From assembly GCA_033977485.1 (NCBI GenBank), contig CM066987.1, positions 54,028,533 through 54,092,532 on the forward strand: DNA of 64,000 nucleotides, read 5' to 3'. Position numbers and translations under genes: made by a program. This document shows, in pieces, positions 9,581 to 20,025 of the stretch. The notes beneath the pieces were generated by a model. That model did no database searches. It saw only the letters and a program-made list of their open reading frames with translations, and had not been told where the DNA came from. Each line of letters opens with the position of its first letter. Positions within the stretch are counted from its first letter, which is position 1. This DNA is from Hydrangea macrophylla (Eukaryota; Streptophyta; Magnoliopsida; Cornales; Hydrangeaceae).

Positions 9581-10850
9581 GGGGGGGTGGGGAAAGGAGG
9601 CCTTAGCCTTGGAAAAAGTAGAGATGGCAATCTTGCTCTCCTATGTAGATAGTGTTTGGGTTATAGTTCTGCGGACTAAATACAATACTAGACCTCACAA
9701 CAATATGTGGAGTCATATAAAAACATGTCTAATAACTGGAAGGGTATCATTCAAAATCTAAGAATACTCTTGATAAAGGGGTGAAATGGATTGTTGGAAA
9801 TGACACTACTCTTCACCTTTGGGATAGTTGGTGGTGTGGTGACAAACCTCTCAAGGATAGCTTGAGTGCCCCTCTCCCTCCCAACCCTGGAGGGACATGG
9901 AACCTGAGTAGTAATAACCACCTTCTCAACCCTAATGTGGGAAAAAAAAATTGTGGTTACTCCTCTTCCAGCTTTGGTCACTCGATTCATGGGCGGGATC
10001 TTCGAACGGTAAATTCTCCTCGAGATCTGCCTACGACTTCCTTTCTCATACTGAGGACAGTGGTAGAGATATAGATTGGTTATTTATCTGGAGGCCCAAA
10101 ATTCCCAATAAGCTTAGATTCTTCCTTTGGCTTTGCATGCCATGATCGACTGCCCTCTGGCTCTAATCAACTCAGAGCCTATAGAAATATCACTACCGAT
10201 TCGAGTTGGACAAGCTACAGGTGGCTGGTGGTGTAAGGAGGACAACTATCATATCCTAAGGGGCTGCCCTTATACCCACAGAATTTGGCAAAAGCCCTGA
10301 GGGGGGAATGGTTCTAATAATTGCAACCTCTTGAATCTCCAAGATTGGCTTAAAAATAACCTTAAACAGTCCTGATGTATGCCCAGTTACTATAATAACA
10401 TTCTTTGGTCTGTTTTGTTTCTTTCAGGATTGTGGAAGATCTGGAAAGCGAGAAACAACCACATATTCAATGATTTGGCTACTCCTGATTATATTACTCT
10501 CAAGACTTTCCCTTTCTTTTGCAAAAGATATTGTCCATGCTTTTTGTATTTTTGGATGATATAGAGCTGAACTCCTGCAAGAATGTAATTACTTGTTGGA
10601 TTCCTCGTCATACAAGTCTCCTGAAACTCAATACAGATGGTAGCTGTAAAGGAAACCCAGGGAAGAGGAGGGTTCAGTGGCTTCATTAGAAATGAGCAAG
10701 GCAATTGGGTCAAAGGCTACTATGGCAAAGTTGAAACACTGTACAAACTTGGCAGCGGAGTAGGATAAGTCTGAGAATAGGCCTCAAGATGGCAGCGGAA
10801 GAAGAATCAAATAGACCTTCCTCTGATATCTCCACTCAGAGATATTACCC
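9411..10850 (+). pseudogene. LINE (L1-type non-LTR retrotransposon) ORF2 3' remnant
   Basis: Several frames carry typical plant LINE ORF2 signatures in the right order: DKLNRNFLWG at about 9498-9527 (end of reverse transcriptase), WVIVLRTKYN near 9655, IKGVKWIVGNDTTLHLWDSWW at about 9770-9835 and a zf-RVT block (SSNGKFSSRSAYDF ... WRPKIPNKLRFFLWL) at about 10000-10135. The start of an RNase H domain (LNTDGSCKGNPG) follows at about 10622. A (TG)n(G)n tract replaces coding sequence near 9529-9587. Several frameshifts and stops show it is dead. The upstream ORF1, endonuclease and most of the reverse transcriptase are missing. Confidence 0.8.
9529..9587. repeat. (TG)n followed by poly-G tract
   Basis: About 17 TG units followed by about 24 G. 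It lies inside the LINE remnant and separates two recognisable parts of its frame. Confidence 0.95.
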
Positions 10851-10999
10851 TGCTCTTGTATATGCTAGCCAACATTGGCGTTGACCAAGAAGGATCTCTT
10901 GTGATTTTGAACAATCCCCCCCACTGTTTAATGCTTCCCATGCATGAGGATGGCTGCGGTGTATTGCAAACACAACCCAACACCTCCCTCCCTCATCCA

Positions 11000-11020
11000 C
11001 CCCCCCCCCCCCCCCCCCCC
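11000..11020. repeat. Poly-C tract
   Basis: A run of 21 C residues in otherwise mixed sequence. Confidence 0.95.
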
Positions 11021-11339
11021 AACAACACACACAAAAAAAAAAAAAGTATGAACTTCAAATTTATTACTTGTCCAAAAAGTGATACAATATGGTGGTGTAT
11101 TTGCTATTTTTTTTGCTAAATTTATTCATAACTATAGACTATATATTAATTATAAAAGTGGTTTAACTGGTGGGATTGATGGTTGAACCATTGAGCAGTC
11201 TCGTCTACCTTACCGGGTTAGTGTCCACCTTGGTTTTGAAAAATGAGTATATGTAACTAAGACGCGTCACGTAAAAACTATATAGATGCAAATAAGCACT
11301 GGAACTTTGTGACTATTAGATGCAAATAAGCCATGGAAA

Positions 11340-12260
11340 CTGTAGGTAATAGGCCCTAGCTCGTCTATTGGGCCCCCTGGGCCCTCTCCGTTGGGCGCCT
11401 CTATTGGGCCCCTAGACTCCACTAGGTCCTCTCCGTTGGGCCCTTGGCCTTCTCCTGGGCCCTCTTCGTTGCGCCCCTGGCCTTCTCCACTTGGCCCTCT
11501 CCATAGGGGCTCCGAGCTCTATGCTCGCCCCTCTCCATAGGGGCACCAAGCTCTACGATCAAATCCTCGGAGTTCCATAATCGGTCGGCCTAGGTCTCGG
11601 AGCAGGACCTGGGTAGACACCCTGGTGGGACCTCAAGAGCTTGGTCCGATTGCTAGAGTCGGGGGTATCGTTCTAGTAGTGGCCCCTATGACAATCCTAA
11701 AACCAGGTCCAAAGAGTGAGAGAAACATATGCCCTTGGCGCGTGCCAGTCACGCCCGGTCAATCAATCAGATCTTTGCATTATATGCTGGCAAGATTCGC
11801 CGATATTTGCCGGACCCAGTATTCCCATCACCATTAATGCCATTTAATGCGACTATACCCTGCATTAATGAGGGATATCTGTGTTAGAGCAACTCTGAGG
11901 TGAAGTGTACCAGCCCCTGACCATTCTACAGATGCACTCTACTGCCGCTTTTCCCCTATAAATATCCCTCCCCGACCATTCTATAGATGCGCTCTACTGC
12001 CGCTTTTTCCCTATAAATATCCCTCCCCTTCACACTGACGAGAATAATGAGAAGGTGAACACACACACACAAAAATCTCCAGCACTCTTGACCCCCTACT
12101 GCTCTCTCTCTTTCTCATCTTGGGCTCGCCTCTTCTCCCACCTGGGCCTTGCTCTCCAAGGACCCTGCCATCTTCATGTATTGGGCCTCTCTATACATAC
12201 TCCTTTCCAAGAACCCGCCTTCCACAGAAACTTTGTGGAAAGCTCGCACAGTCCGAAAGG
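11340..12260. repeat. GC-rich, LTR-like repeat remnant
   Basis: At 11345-11560 there are imperfect tandem units of the type GGGCCCTCTCCGTTGGGC. At 11916-12030 a unit of about 56 bases containing GACCATTCTA, TGC(A/G)CTCTACTGCCGC and CCTATAAATATCCCTCCCC is present twice in tandem, followed by a CT-rich stretch. A duplicated TATA-type box then a pyrimidine-rich stretch is what a plant Gypsy LTR looks like, but I found no TG/CA ends or target duplication. This assignment is an inference. Confidence 0.35.
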
Positions 12261-12265
12261 TCAGA

Positions 12266-12587
12266 CACTTGATTTGAGAGCATAATGCAATTCTGTTTAC
12301 CTTGGATTTGGGATTTCGGAAAGCTACCTTCGAGTCGGATTCACAAACAATAGTGAAGGAATTGAATGAGGAAGCAGATTGATATGCCTTGCATGGAAAT
12401 ATTCTTGAAGATGCTAAAACTCTGCTGAGGAGATTTGAAAGAGCCTCTGTTTCTCATGTGACAAGATCTTGTAAGAAGGTGGCACACAATTTAGCTAGGC
12501 TTAGTCTTAAGTCTGGAGGGAAGACCATTTGGACTGATAAGTATCCTGCTTGTATAATGAATTCTATCCTCGAGGACATGACTTAAT
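12266..12587 (+). pseudogene. RNase H-like (RVT_3) fragment
   Basis: The frame reads LDLGFRKATFESDSQTIVKELN and, after one TGA near 12378, HGNILEDA ... SHVTRSCKKVAHNLARLSL. This is the second half of the plant RNase H-like domain found at the end of LINE ORF2 and in many domesticated copies: Glu/Asp in FESD and the AH-LA helix. It starts again from a helix already present at about 10765-10800, so it is probably a separate fragment, not the continuation of the LINE upstream. Confidence 0.6.
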
Positions 12588-12687
12588 AGTACTTGTTTCA
12601 CCGCACCCAAAAAAAAAAAACATTATTAGATGATAATTAGAAGCCAGCAATGTGATAGACAGACCCGAGCCAAACTCAGATGCACAT

Positions 12688-13118
12688 ATAAGGGACTTGT
12701 TAAAAAAAGTTAAAACCACTGAAAATCCCATGAATAATAGGTGCAACTCCTGAAATACATATATATATATATATATAAAGGAGCTACTGATTATACCCAC
12801 CTAATTAATTTCTACACCCACCTGAATGCGTTGATGAATTTTACACAACTGAATGCGTTGATGAAGTTTACGTTACGTATCACTAGTTATCTAGCTGGGT
12901 GAAGAGAGTAATTAAGTTTGTGTCTTTAGTAGCTCCACAAAAAAAAAAAAAAAAAAAACCCTCTAGCCCTTGTCTTCCTTTGTTTGCCGTGTTATTTAGA
13001 AGTTGTGTAGATATAACTTTCAAAACCATGTTTATATATACTAACCACCTGCCAAAAATTCTCTCCGCTAGGATAAGTCAAAAGGGAAAAATAGAATCAT
13101 TCAATAAAGAACTGTAAC
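12688..13118. repeat. Duplicated segment, copy B
   Basis: Direct paralogue of copy A (3152-3385, 6880-6915, 8108-8300). It lacks the nested MITE and Pack-MULE and the Harbinger-like MITE, so it preserves the pre-insertion sequence. It contains its own TA microsatellite at 12757-12777. Confidence 0.75.
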
Positions 13119-13445
13119 TGCGTTTGTTTTGCAGGACTAGGAAAAGGGGTAAAGAACTGTAACTGCGTTTGTTTTTCAGGACTAGGAAAAAGGGGGGGCG
13201 TTTGTTTTGCAGGACTAGGAAAAGGGGGGAGAGGGGAGGACCTTAGAGTGGGATTGGACTAATAGTCTATTTTAATTGAATAGTCCAGCGTTTGGCGTGC
13301 CTATTCCACTCGGGACTATTTGTCCATTTTAAAAGAATAGTCCCCCATATGGGGGCCTAAGTCATACCATGGGGGAGGTGGTTTTATTAGTCCCAGGACT
13401 ATCAATTAAAAGGGACTATTTGTCCAATCCCTCCCCTGTCATCCC
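13119..13445. repeat. Insertion in copy B with tandem and inverted repeats
   Basis: Absent from copy A. It begins with two and a half tandem units of AAAGAACTGTAACTGCGTTT plus GCAGGACTAGGAAAAGGGG. It continues with inverted blocks around AATAGTC and GGACTA (GGACTAATAGTC ... GACTATCAATTAAAAGGGAC). It looks like a MITE with an expanded end; boundaries are approximate. Confidence 0.45.
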
Positions 13446-13556
13446 AATACACATTACTTTTAAGAACAAGGCCCAGAGTTGATAATCCATCATCAAAACT
13501 ACTAACAATAAAATTATGCAATCTCATAATAGTTAGCATCCCATATCACTAAATAT

Positions 13557-14094
13557 TTTTATGTAAGAAACTCCCATTGCATAGAAGTGAGAATCTGTGC
13601 ATGGAGAGGATAACAATGTCACTATTTATCTTATGCGGACTCGAATATACATAGAGGGTGTGAACGTGTCTGTCTAAACTCTAATGTTAGGATACCGAGA
13701 CTCAGCCTGAACTGAGTCCAAGAGTTGGGTATGCAGACACGTTCTAAATATTAATGTAATATTGAATGTACAATTTAATCTTATTTGGTTATGTTTTTGC
13801 TAGGAGCCTAGGAATTTAAAATTTACATTCTCTCGTCATGTGAAAATTTGAAAATTCCTCTTTGCTCTTAATTTGAGTTTCTTCTTGCTTTCTCAACATT
13901 AAAAATGGAGGATCTACTTTTCCGATTAAGGGTATCGGATACATGTCGTGTACCCAATTTTAATATATGTCATGTTGACACATACTTTGGGACAATAGAA
14001 GAATCCATGTAACGTAGCCGTACCTATAACCATAATCCATATAACCTAGCCGTATCTGTCACATAAAAATCATTCATCAGTCCTGACATAACAT
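13557..14094. other. Intergenic DNA with one imperfect hairpin
   Basis: No gene. GAACGTGTCTG at 13662 and CAGACACGTTC at 13734 are inverted, and GACTCAG/CTGAGTC pairs inside them. Confidence 0.4.
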
Positions 14095-14097
14095 TAA

Positions 14098-14325
14098 GGG
14101 TCAGTTTGGAAATGTCTAAAATTGGTCCTGAATTAGGTCTTACTTTTTATCTAGTTCTTGTGAGAAGCAAGATAATGTTGGGTTGACAAAGAACTAGTTT
14201 TAAAAGAGTTATTAGACTGGGTACGGACTCCTATGCAATAAATTAGTACTCACCAAACACCTAAATTTGTGGAACCGGTTCAATTATAACCACAGAACCA
14301 GTTATTTGCTTTCACAAACAGCCTC
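14098..14325. mobile_element. Small TIR element, TAA target duplication
   Basis: Begins GGGTCAGTTTGGAAATG and ends CTTTCACAAACAGCCTC (imperfect inverted repeats), with TAA on both sides (14095-14097 and 14326-14328). 228 bases, non-coding. The TSD length points to PIF/Harbinger, but the termini are diverged. Confidence 0.5.
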
Positions 14326-14735
14326 TAAATGCTTGAAGTCGCCCACAAGAGACAAATAGCAGCCAATATTGTGATAAACCGCTACGTGCCAAACACAGGC
14401 ACAAAAGTTTCAACTTTAGACTTGCAGCTGCTATTATAATACTTTGGCACTCTTAAACAGACCTAAAACCCATTCCATTACACAAGTTTGGATAGCTCTC
14501 ATTCACATTACAGATCCTCATCAGGTATCCTTAGTTCTGATCATAAGTCCTCGTTTGGTTTGCAAATTTAGAGAAGGAAAATAAGAGGAAAACGATAAGT
14601 ATCTTGATCTAGTATTTTCCACCATGCTTAAAGAACATGAGAAGATAAAAATTTTCAAAATACAATAGAAGTTCAAGATAAGAGGAAGGAAAGTGACTCA
14701 AAATTCAAAAAATTTAATTGTTTTACCCTTTTATT
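14326..14735. other. AT-rich intergenic DNA
   Basis: No gene or repeat boundary recognised. Confidence 0.35.
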
Positions 14736-15655
14736 GGGTTAAATACGCTTCGCACCGTCGTAATTTACACTCGGTGTCACTTTGTCCCCTATAGTTTAGA
14801 AGCTATGAAACATGGACTCTTCAAAAAGACTGCCGCACCCGCACTTAGTGCGCAACCGTACTGGGTGCTCCGTGTATTCTTAGAGTTCTTTTGGAGTGTG
14901 GCTGGGACTTTTTTGTAGCGTTCTTTTGAAAAAGAACACAAGTTCTTCATACAATTTTGAAAACTTTGGGAATTTAAAAGATAAATAATAAAAAAAATAA
15001 TAATAGCAATTATCTAGGGCTTAGAAGCAGGAATCTTTAAAAGTGGTCATGCTCGCTGCCCCCGCCCCCGCCCCCGCTCCCACCACCGCTTCCGCTCCCG
15101 CTCCCGCACCGCTCAAGAAGTAACCTTTGAAACCTCGTAAAGTTTAGCGCTTGCTCGCCCCCGCTCCCGCTCCCACCCCCGCCCCCTCTCCCGCTTCGTG
15201 CAACTTAGATCAAGGGTATACACTAATGCACTAATAGTTATAAAATAATTTGTATATACTACTATCTGAAAATATATTTTTAATATTTTATCCAAGCACT
15301 CCCGCCGCACCCGCACTCTTACTTTTTGGAAAATTGGTGAATCCCTCGCACCCGCATCCCCGTTCCCGAATCCCCGCACCTGCACCGATGCTACCTAGTT
15401 TAGAAGTTAACACATTAGACCCTGGAGTTTCTAGTTTGGGTCAATTTGCATCCTCGGTCAAAATTTGTCAAATTTTTGTCAAGCAGAAAACGTCATAATC
15501 CATTATAATTCGTGAGAATTATGTCAACAATTCTGACGAATTTTGACAGAATGTGCAACTTGATATAAAATAGACACTCCAGGGTCTAATGTGTCAACTT
15601 CTATACTAAAGTTCCATTGAGTGTAAATTACAAAGGTGTTAAGTGTAATTAACCC
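14736..15655. mobile_element. TIR element with GGGTTAA(A/T)TACRCTT ends
   Basis: The left end GGGTTAAATACGCTT ... TAATTTACACTCGGTG ... TAGTTTAGAAG (14736-14806) is inverted at the right end (15588-15655: TATAGAAGT or ACTAAAG ... GAGTGTAAATTACAAAGG ... GTGTAATTAACCC). The interior holds C-rich imperfect repeats of CCGCTCCCGC and CCGCACCCGC at 15058-15112, 15157-15197 and 15296-15390. Non-coding. Target duplication not clear. Confidence 0.55.
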
Positions 15656-16840
15656 TTTTTTTCATTCCTACTTTCCTCACTTTTTTCCCATTTAACAAAA
15701 CAAAGAAAAGTATTTTCCTCCCTGTTTGCATCTCCTTTTCCTACTCTATATTCACAAACACAATACAGCATAATTACGTGTAACCAGTAAAAGCTAATGG
15801 CTCGGTATGTATGTGTGTGTGATGTGCACACTCTTGATGCTGCTAGGTTTTACGACTTTGTCTACTTCTAAATCAATTGGTAAAATGTATTGATCTAACA
15901 TCAAAACTAGTTGTCCAAATGTAACTATTATTGGGTAAATGATATTGCTCAAGCTAGAACGTTCATTTTCCAGTCATATTTCTTTACAGGAACTACATAA
16001 ACAAGAAGAATTTCAACATACCGATTCAATGTGGAAAATACAAGAAGTTAGAAATACTGCCCAGCAAAGCTCACGGTGATCTTAGCATAGTAGTTACCTT
16101 GTGTGCGCTCTCTTTGGATTGATACAAGACGCTTCCAAACTGAAAAGCAAAAATTCCTTGGGCTCTGTTGTGCTTGCAGATTTGGCGAACAATTCCTCAA
16201 TATTTTAGTTGTAGCGGTGAAATTAACATCGACAAGTGCGTCTGAAGACACCCCGATGTCTGTGCCCTCTTCCTTTCCTCTATGGTCTTCGCAAACCTGT
16301 AGCTCAAAGAGATGCCCAAACATAACAGAGCTGTCTCTCCTTCCAGTTGAGAAGCAAAGTTACAAATTTTCACACAACAAATTTCAGTGTGTTTGAGATA
16401 CAATAATTGATCCACCCTTCTCCTCCAATCCCATGAAAGAAATTATATAGCTATAGCCTATATGAACTTGTGTAAAAATTATATGAGAGAAGGTCAAGTT
16501 TCTACTCCAGCTGTACGGCCCAGCTGATATCTCTTCTTATGTCCCCAACCACCACTCCTATATATCTTGAGTATCACCAAGATTGCACCTTTCGACCATT
16601 CTCACTGTTTCAATGAAACATTTAGGTGATACAAACCCATATTCTGATCCATGCATAAGCACATTGTAACCGTCTGTTCCATACAAACCCATGTTCTGAT
16701 CCGTACGTAAACACATTGTAACCGTCCGTTCCCAAATAAACTTAGGGCCTATTTGCAATTCCCGTGAATTTCAATTGTCCAATTGACAGGATTGCACAGG
16801 GCAATGCAATGCAAGCGACAACCATACATGCCATTATGCA
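15656..16840. other. Unassigned region downstream of the PPR gene
   Basis: No protein family recognised. Open frames on the minus strand at 16048-16323 and 16197-16415 overlap each other. They carry no motif I know. The stretch next to the PPR stop (16740-16840) is probably 3' untranslated sequence. A direct repeat AAACCCAT(A/G)TTCTGATCC occurs at about 16637 and 16686. Confidence 0.3.
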
Positions 16841-18289
16841 TCACAATGAACCACTCACTGATCTTTCACTCACCGGCTTCGTGCCCAACTCTGCCCTTGG
16901 CTTAGCCGATAGCCCTTTAGCTAACATTTCCTCATCATACTTCCGAGCCATATCCACCATACCCTTCTCCACTAAAGCATCTATCAAAGCATTGTAAGCA
17001 AACTCGTCCGGGCTCAACCCATGTTCTTCTATTTTCTTCCAAATATAAAAAACCGGTCTAAGAAAACCCCATCTCCCAAATTTCCTCATAAGCATCACAT
17101 AAGTGTCCATCCTCGGTTTCACCCCACTTCCGATCATCCTATCAAGCAGCTTAAGAATCTCTCTAGGTTTTTCTAGCGATCCAAAAATGCAATGATATGT
17201 AATTACATTCGGTTCACAACCCTTCCTAGACATTCGATCGAGCACTTTATATGCTTCCCTAGCCCTCCCATTCTCACACAAAAGCTTTATAATTGTATTA
17301 TAAGTTACCACATTTGCAGAGCAACCAAACTCCATCATCTCATGGAAAATCCGTATCGCAAAATCAACACCCTCTGATTGACCAATAGCGCGTATAACTA
17401 TGTTATACGCCACCACATCCAATTCAATCCCTTTCTTCTTCATCTCTTTATACAACTTCACAGCTTTCCATGGCTTCCCACTCTTACATTGTATATCCAT
17501 ATATATAGAATATGAATGTAAATCTTTACAAACACCCCTTTGATCCATCTCTTCCCAAAACTCTCTACACTTACTCCACCACCCCACTTTGAACCACCCA
17601 CGAAGAATCATATTATATATTTTAGTATTTACAGCAAACCCCAAGTCCTTGTTAACATTATTGTTCTTTCCAATACACAATTCTTCAGCTTCGATTACAT
17701 GCTTGTACTCACACAATGCATCAACAAGATTAGAAAACGAAATCTCATCTTTCAAATTAAACTCTTCCAATTTATCATATGTATCTATTGCCTCTTTAAC
17801 AAGATGTGCCGATACATAGCGTTTAAACATCGCACGAAACGTCGTATGATTAGGAATTGAAATTTCACTTTTTCGCATTTGCTCGATTAAATTCCATGAG
17901 AGATCGAACTCGAAGAACTTACCCAAAATGTCAATCATTCGATTATAGGTTTCGGTGGTGTGTTCGAAATCGAATTCGGTCACCACCCAGTTGAAGAAAT
18001 CAAACGCGCGTTTCCAATCGTTGCCGTAGCTTGAAAGCGTTTCGAGAACTGTGTTGTAATCGAAATGAAGTGAACTGGAAGGGTTTGAAGGTTTATGAGT
18101 TGAATTAGGTTTGAACAATGGAATTGATACTGATTTTGGGTCAATCTGATTAATATACGATTTGGGTTTTTCCGGAAAAGATGGATTGTTTGGTGGGTAA
18201 GTGTGGAAATTAAGGAAAATTTGGATTGGAGAGAGAAGAGACTGAGTTGAGCGAAGGGGGTGGGTTCGATAGAAGATCGAAGAAAGCAT
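16841..18289 (-). CDS. Pentatricopeptide repeat protein, mitochondrial (At1g80550-like)
   Basis: Intronless gene of 482 residues. About ten P-class PPR motifs are visible, each about 35 residues, with cores such as TYNRMIDILG, TFRAMFKRYV, SFSNLVDALC, SYSIYMDIQCKSG, AYNIVIRAIG, TYNTIIKLLCENG, TYVMLMRKFGRWG and AYNALIDALVEKG. The first 30 residues are rich in Arg, Ser and Leu with no acidic residue, as in mitochondrial presequences. Motif order and the wording GNDWKRAFDFFNWV resemble Arabidopsis At1g80550 from memory. PPR proteins bind organelle RNA in a sequence-specific way and guide processing, stability or editing; no E/DYW domain is present. I place the start at 18289. The frame stays open to 18445, but the extra 52 residues come from GC-rich repeat DNA and would bury the presequence. 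No breaks are seen. Confidence 0.93.
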   Translation of the reverse strand: MLSSIFYRTHPLRSTQSLLSPIQIFLNFHTYPPNNPSFPEKPKSYINQIDPKSVSIPLFKPNSTHKPSNPSSSLHFDYNTVLETLSSYGNDWKRAFDFFNWVVTEFDFEHTTETYNRMIDILGKFFEFDLSWNLIEQMRKSEISIPNHTTFRAMFKRYVSAHLVKEAIDTYDKLEEFNLKDEISFSNLVDALCEYKHVIEAEELCIGKNNNVNKDLGFAVNTKIYNMILRGWFKVGWWSKCREFWEEMDQRGVCKDLHSYSIYMDIQCKSGKPWKAVKLYKEMKKKGIELDVVAYNIVIRAIGQSEGVDFAIRIFHEMMEFGCSANVVTYNTIIKLLCENGRAREAYKVLDRMSRKGCEPNVITYHCIFGSLEKPREILKLLDRMIGSGVKPRMDTYVMLMRKFGRWGFLRPVFYIWKKIEEHGLSPDEFAYNALIDALVEKGMVDMARKYDEEMLAKGLSAKPRAELGTKPVSERSVSGSL

Positions 18290-18349
18290 TGTTGATTGAG
18301 TTCTTTGTTCTGTTCTTTCTGATTTTGGAGGGAGGCTTTTCACTCTGTA

Positions 18350-18545
18350 GAACGGCCCGGGGGCGAGGCCGGCCCGGAAAGCCCAGCCCGGCCTGTATCT
18401 CGGGCTAGGCCCATCAATCCCATAGATTTTTTGGGCGAGCTGCAAGCTCTCCGATTCGAAACCCGGCCCAAGAACCCGAGCCTGAAACCTTAAGTCCAGG
18501 ATAATTTTCTCGGCCCGGCCCGCAGTTAAGACCAGCCCTCAACGG
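18350..18545. repeat. GC-rich GGCCCGGC-type repeat upstream of the PPR gene
   Basis: Dense GGCCCGG, GGCCCGGCC and GGGCTAGGCCC words. A similar GC-rich stretch with AAGCCCGAAGCCCA and AAGCCCAACCCGG occurs at 19285-19385. The two may be the ends of one hAT-like element later split by the TIR element at 18626-19029. This is an inference; no target duplication was found. Confidence 0.35.
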
Positions 18546-18625
18546 TCACATTTTGAAAATGTGACTCACTCGCGACCTCAAGGTGATATGTAGGCATAAC
18601 CTCCAACTTAAAAAAAAAAAAAAAG

Positions 18626-19029
18626 ACTAAATTACATGTTTGTATCACTTTGGACCCTAAGGTTTCAATTGTTTGGTCTCTATAGTTTTGAATTTGTTTC
18701 AATTTAGGTCATGTTACTAACTCCGTTAGTGCAACTTGAAGAAAAAAAATCATATTTTGGGACCCTATAATTTGTGTGAAGTTTCACTTTGGGCCCTGAA
18801 GTTTGGACGAAGTTTCAGTTTGGGCCGTAGAGTTTCGGAGAAGTTTCACTTTGGACCTTGGAGTTTTCAAGGCACATGAGTGCGCCGTCATGTTGGACTA
18901 ACGGAGTTAGACGCAGGACCTATATTGAAACCAATTCAAAACTACAAGGACAAATTGTTACAATTGAATCTAGCTGGCCCAAAGTAAAACTTCGCCCAAA
19001 AATTAGGATACCAAAATGTAATTTACCCA
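18626..19029. mobile_element. Mutator-like foldback MITE
   Basis: Arms of over 100 bases are inverted. Both read inward as TAAATTACAT, TTTGGTATC or TTTGTATC, ACTTTGG, TTCAATTG, TAGTTTTGAATT, GTTTCAAT and AACTCCGTTAGT. Four tandem words of the type AAGTTTCA(C/G)TTTGGGCC lie in the interior at about 18778-18865. Flanks are A-rich on both sides, so a 9-bp duplication cannot be confirmed. Non-coding. Confidence 0.7.
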
Positions 19030-19392
19030 AAAAAAAAAGAAGCTATTTTACCCCTTGCTTTCATTTTCTATAAATACCTCCCCAATTCCTTGCAAGCTCT
19101 CTCTATTCACAAATCTCTCAAAATCTTTCATTTTCATGCACATTTGTCCAATAGATTTCAATGTTAATTTTTTTTAACATTTGTCTAATAAATTTTTTTT
19201 TTTGGTAAGAAAAAAAAAACAAGTAATAAATTAATTTCTATTTTTATTATATAGTTTTTTTTTTTATAAAACTTAAATATTCTAAAAGCCCGAAGCCCAT
19301 ACCCCTAAGGCCTTTGGATGGGCTTTGGGTCCTCAATTTCCAAGCCCAACCCGGTCAACGCCCCAAGCTCGAGCCCGCCCGCTGCCAGTAAG

Positions 19393-19730
19393 TAGGGGTG
19401 GGCAAAAAGTTCAATACCTGAATCAAAATTTTGGAAACCGAACCGAATATTCGAACTATTTAGTTCGGATACTTGTATAAGACAGGGCTATTCAACCCGA
19501 ACCGAAGTCGAATCCGAACTGAACTTTGCATTAAAAAAACTAACCCGAAATGTCCAAACTAAAATATTATTTCAGTAACCCGAACCAAACCTTTGAACTA
19601 TTATTCGGTTCGGAGATAGGTGTCAAAATTCCCAAATTGAACCCGAACAACCCGAACCGAATTGCATACTTCGGTTTAGTTTAACCCGAATGCCCAATCA
19701 GATCGGGGTAGGGCAATTTTTCATGCCTAG
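19393..19730. mobile_element. Possible hAT-like MITE rich in AACCCGAA words
   Basis: Starts TAGGGGTGGGCAAAAA and ends TTTTTCATGCCTA, a weak hAT-type inverted terminus. The interior is made of AACCCGAA, AACCGAA and TTCGGTT repeats. No matching 8-bp duplication is visible, so the ends are uncertain. Confidence 0.4.
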
Positions 19731-19869
19731 TTTGGACATAGAGAAGATGAAAGAGAGGACCACATTCTTTCAAATTTTTTGGTAAACTATGGCTTTGGAT
19801 CTAGTAAGGGAAAATAGAAGAAAACATAGAGGAAAGTATTTTCCTTTTATTTGGTTAACAAAAATGCTA

Positions 19870-20025
19870 AGCACACAACACATTCTACAGTAGGGCTTTA
19901 AATGTGTTATACCCTGTGCTGTTTGAATTTTTCACACTTTTCTATGCCCCACTTACACAGCATAGGATACATGCATTTAAAGCCCTGTTGTGGAATGTAC
20001 TGTGGAATGTGTTTGTATGCCTAGT
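19870..20025. mobile_element. Foldback MITE, related to the one at 36757
   Basis: Inverted arms read CACATTCTACAGTAGGGCTTTAAATG (partly) and CATTTAAAGCCCTGTTGTGGAATG. The centre has CCCTGTGCTGTTTGAATTTTTCACACTTTTCT, split here as CCCTGTGCTGTT and GAATTTTTCACACTTTTCT. The same central words occur in inverted orientation at 36822-36880. Non-coding. Confidence 0.55.

Noticed and set aside
9564..11020. Poly-G and poly-C tracts as ends of one inverted element
   Set aside because: Flanking sequences of the two tracts do not pair; they are independent homopolymers.
16048..16415. Minus-strand frames downstream of the PPR gene
   Set aside because: They overlap in different phases and match no family; left as unassigned.
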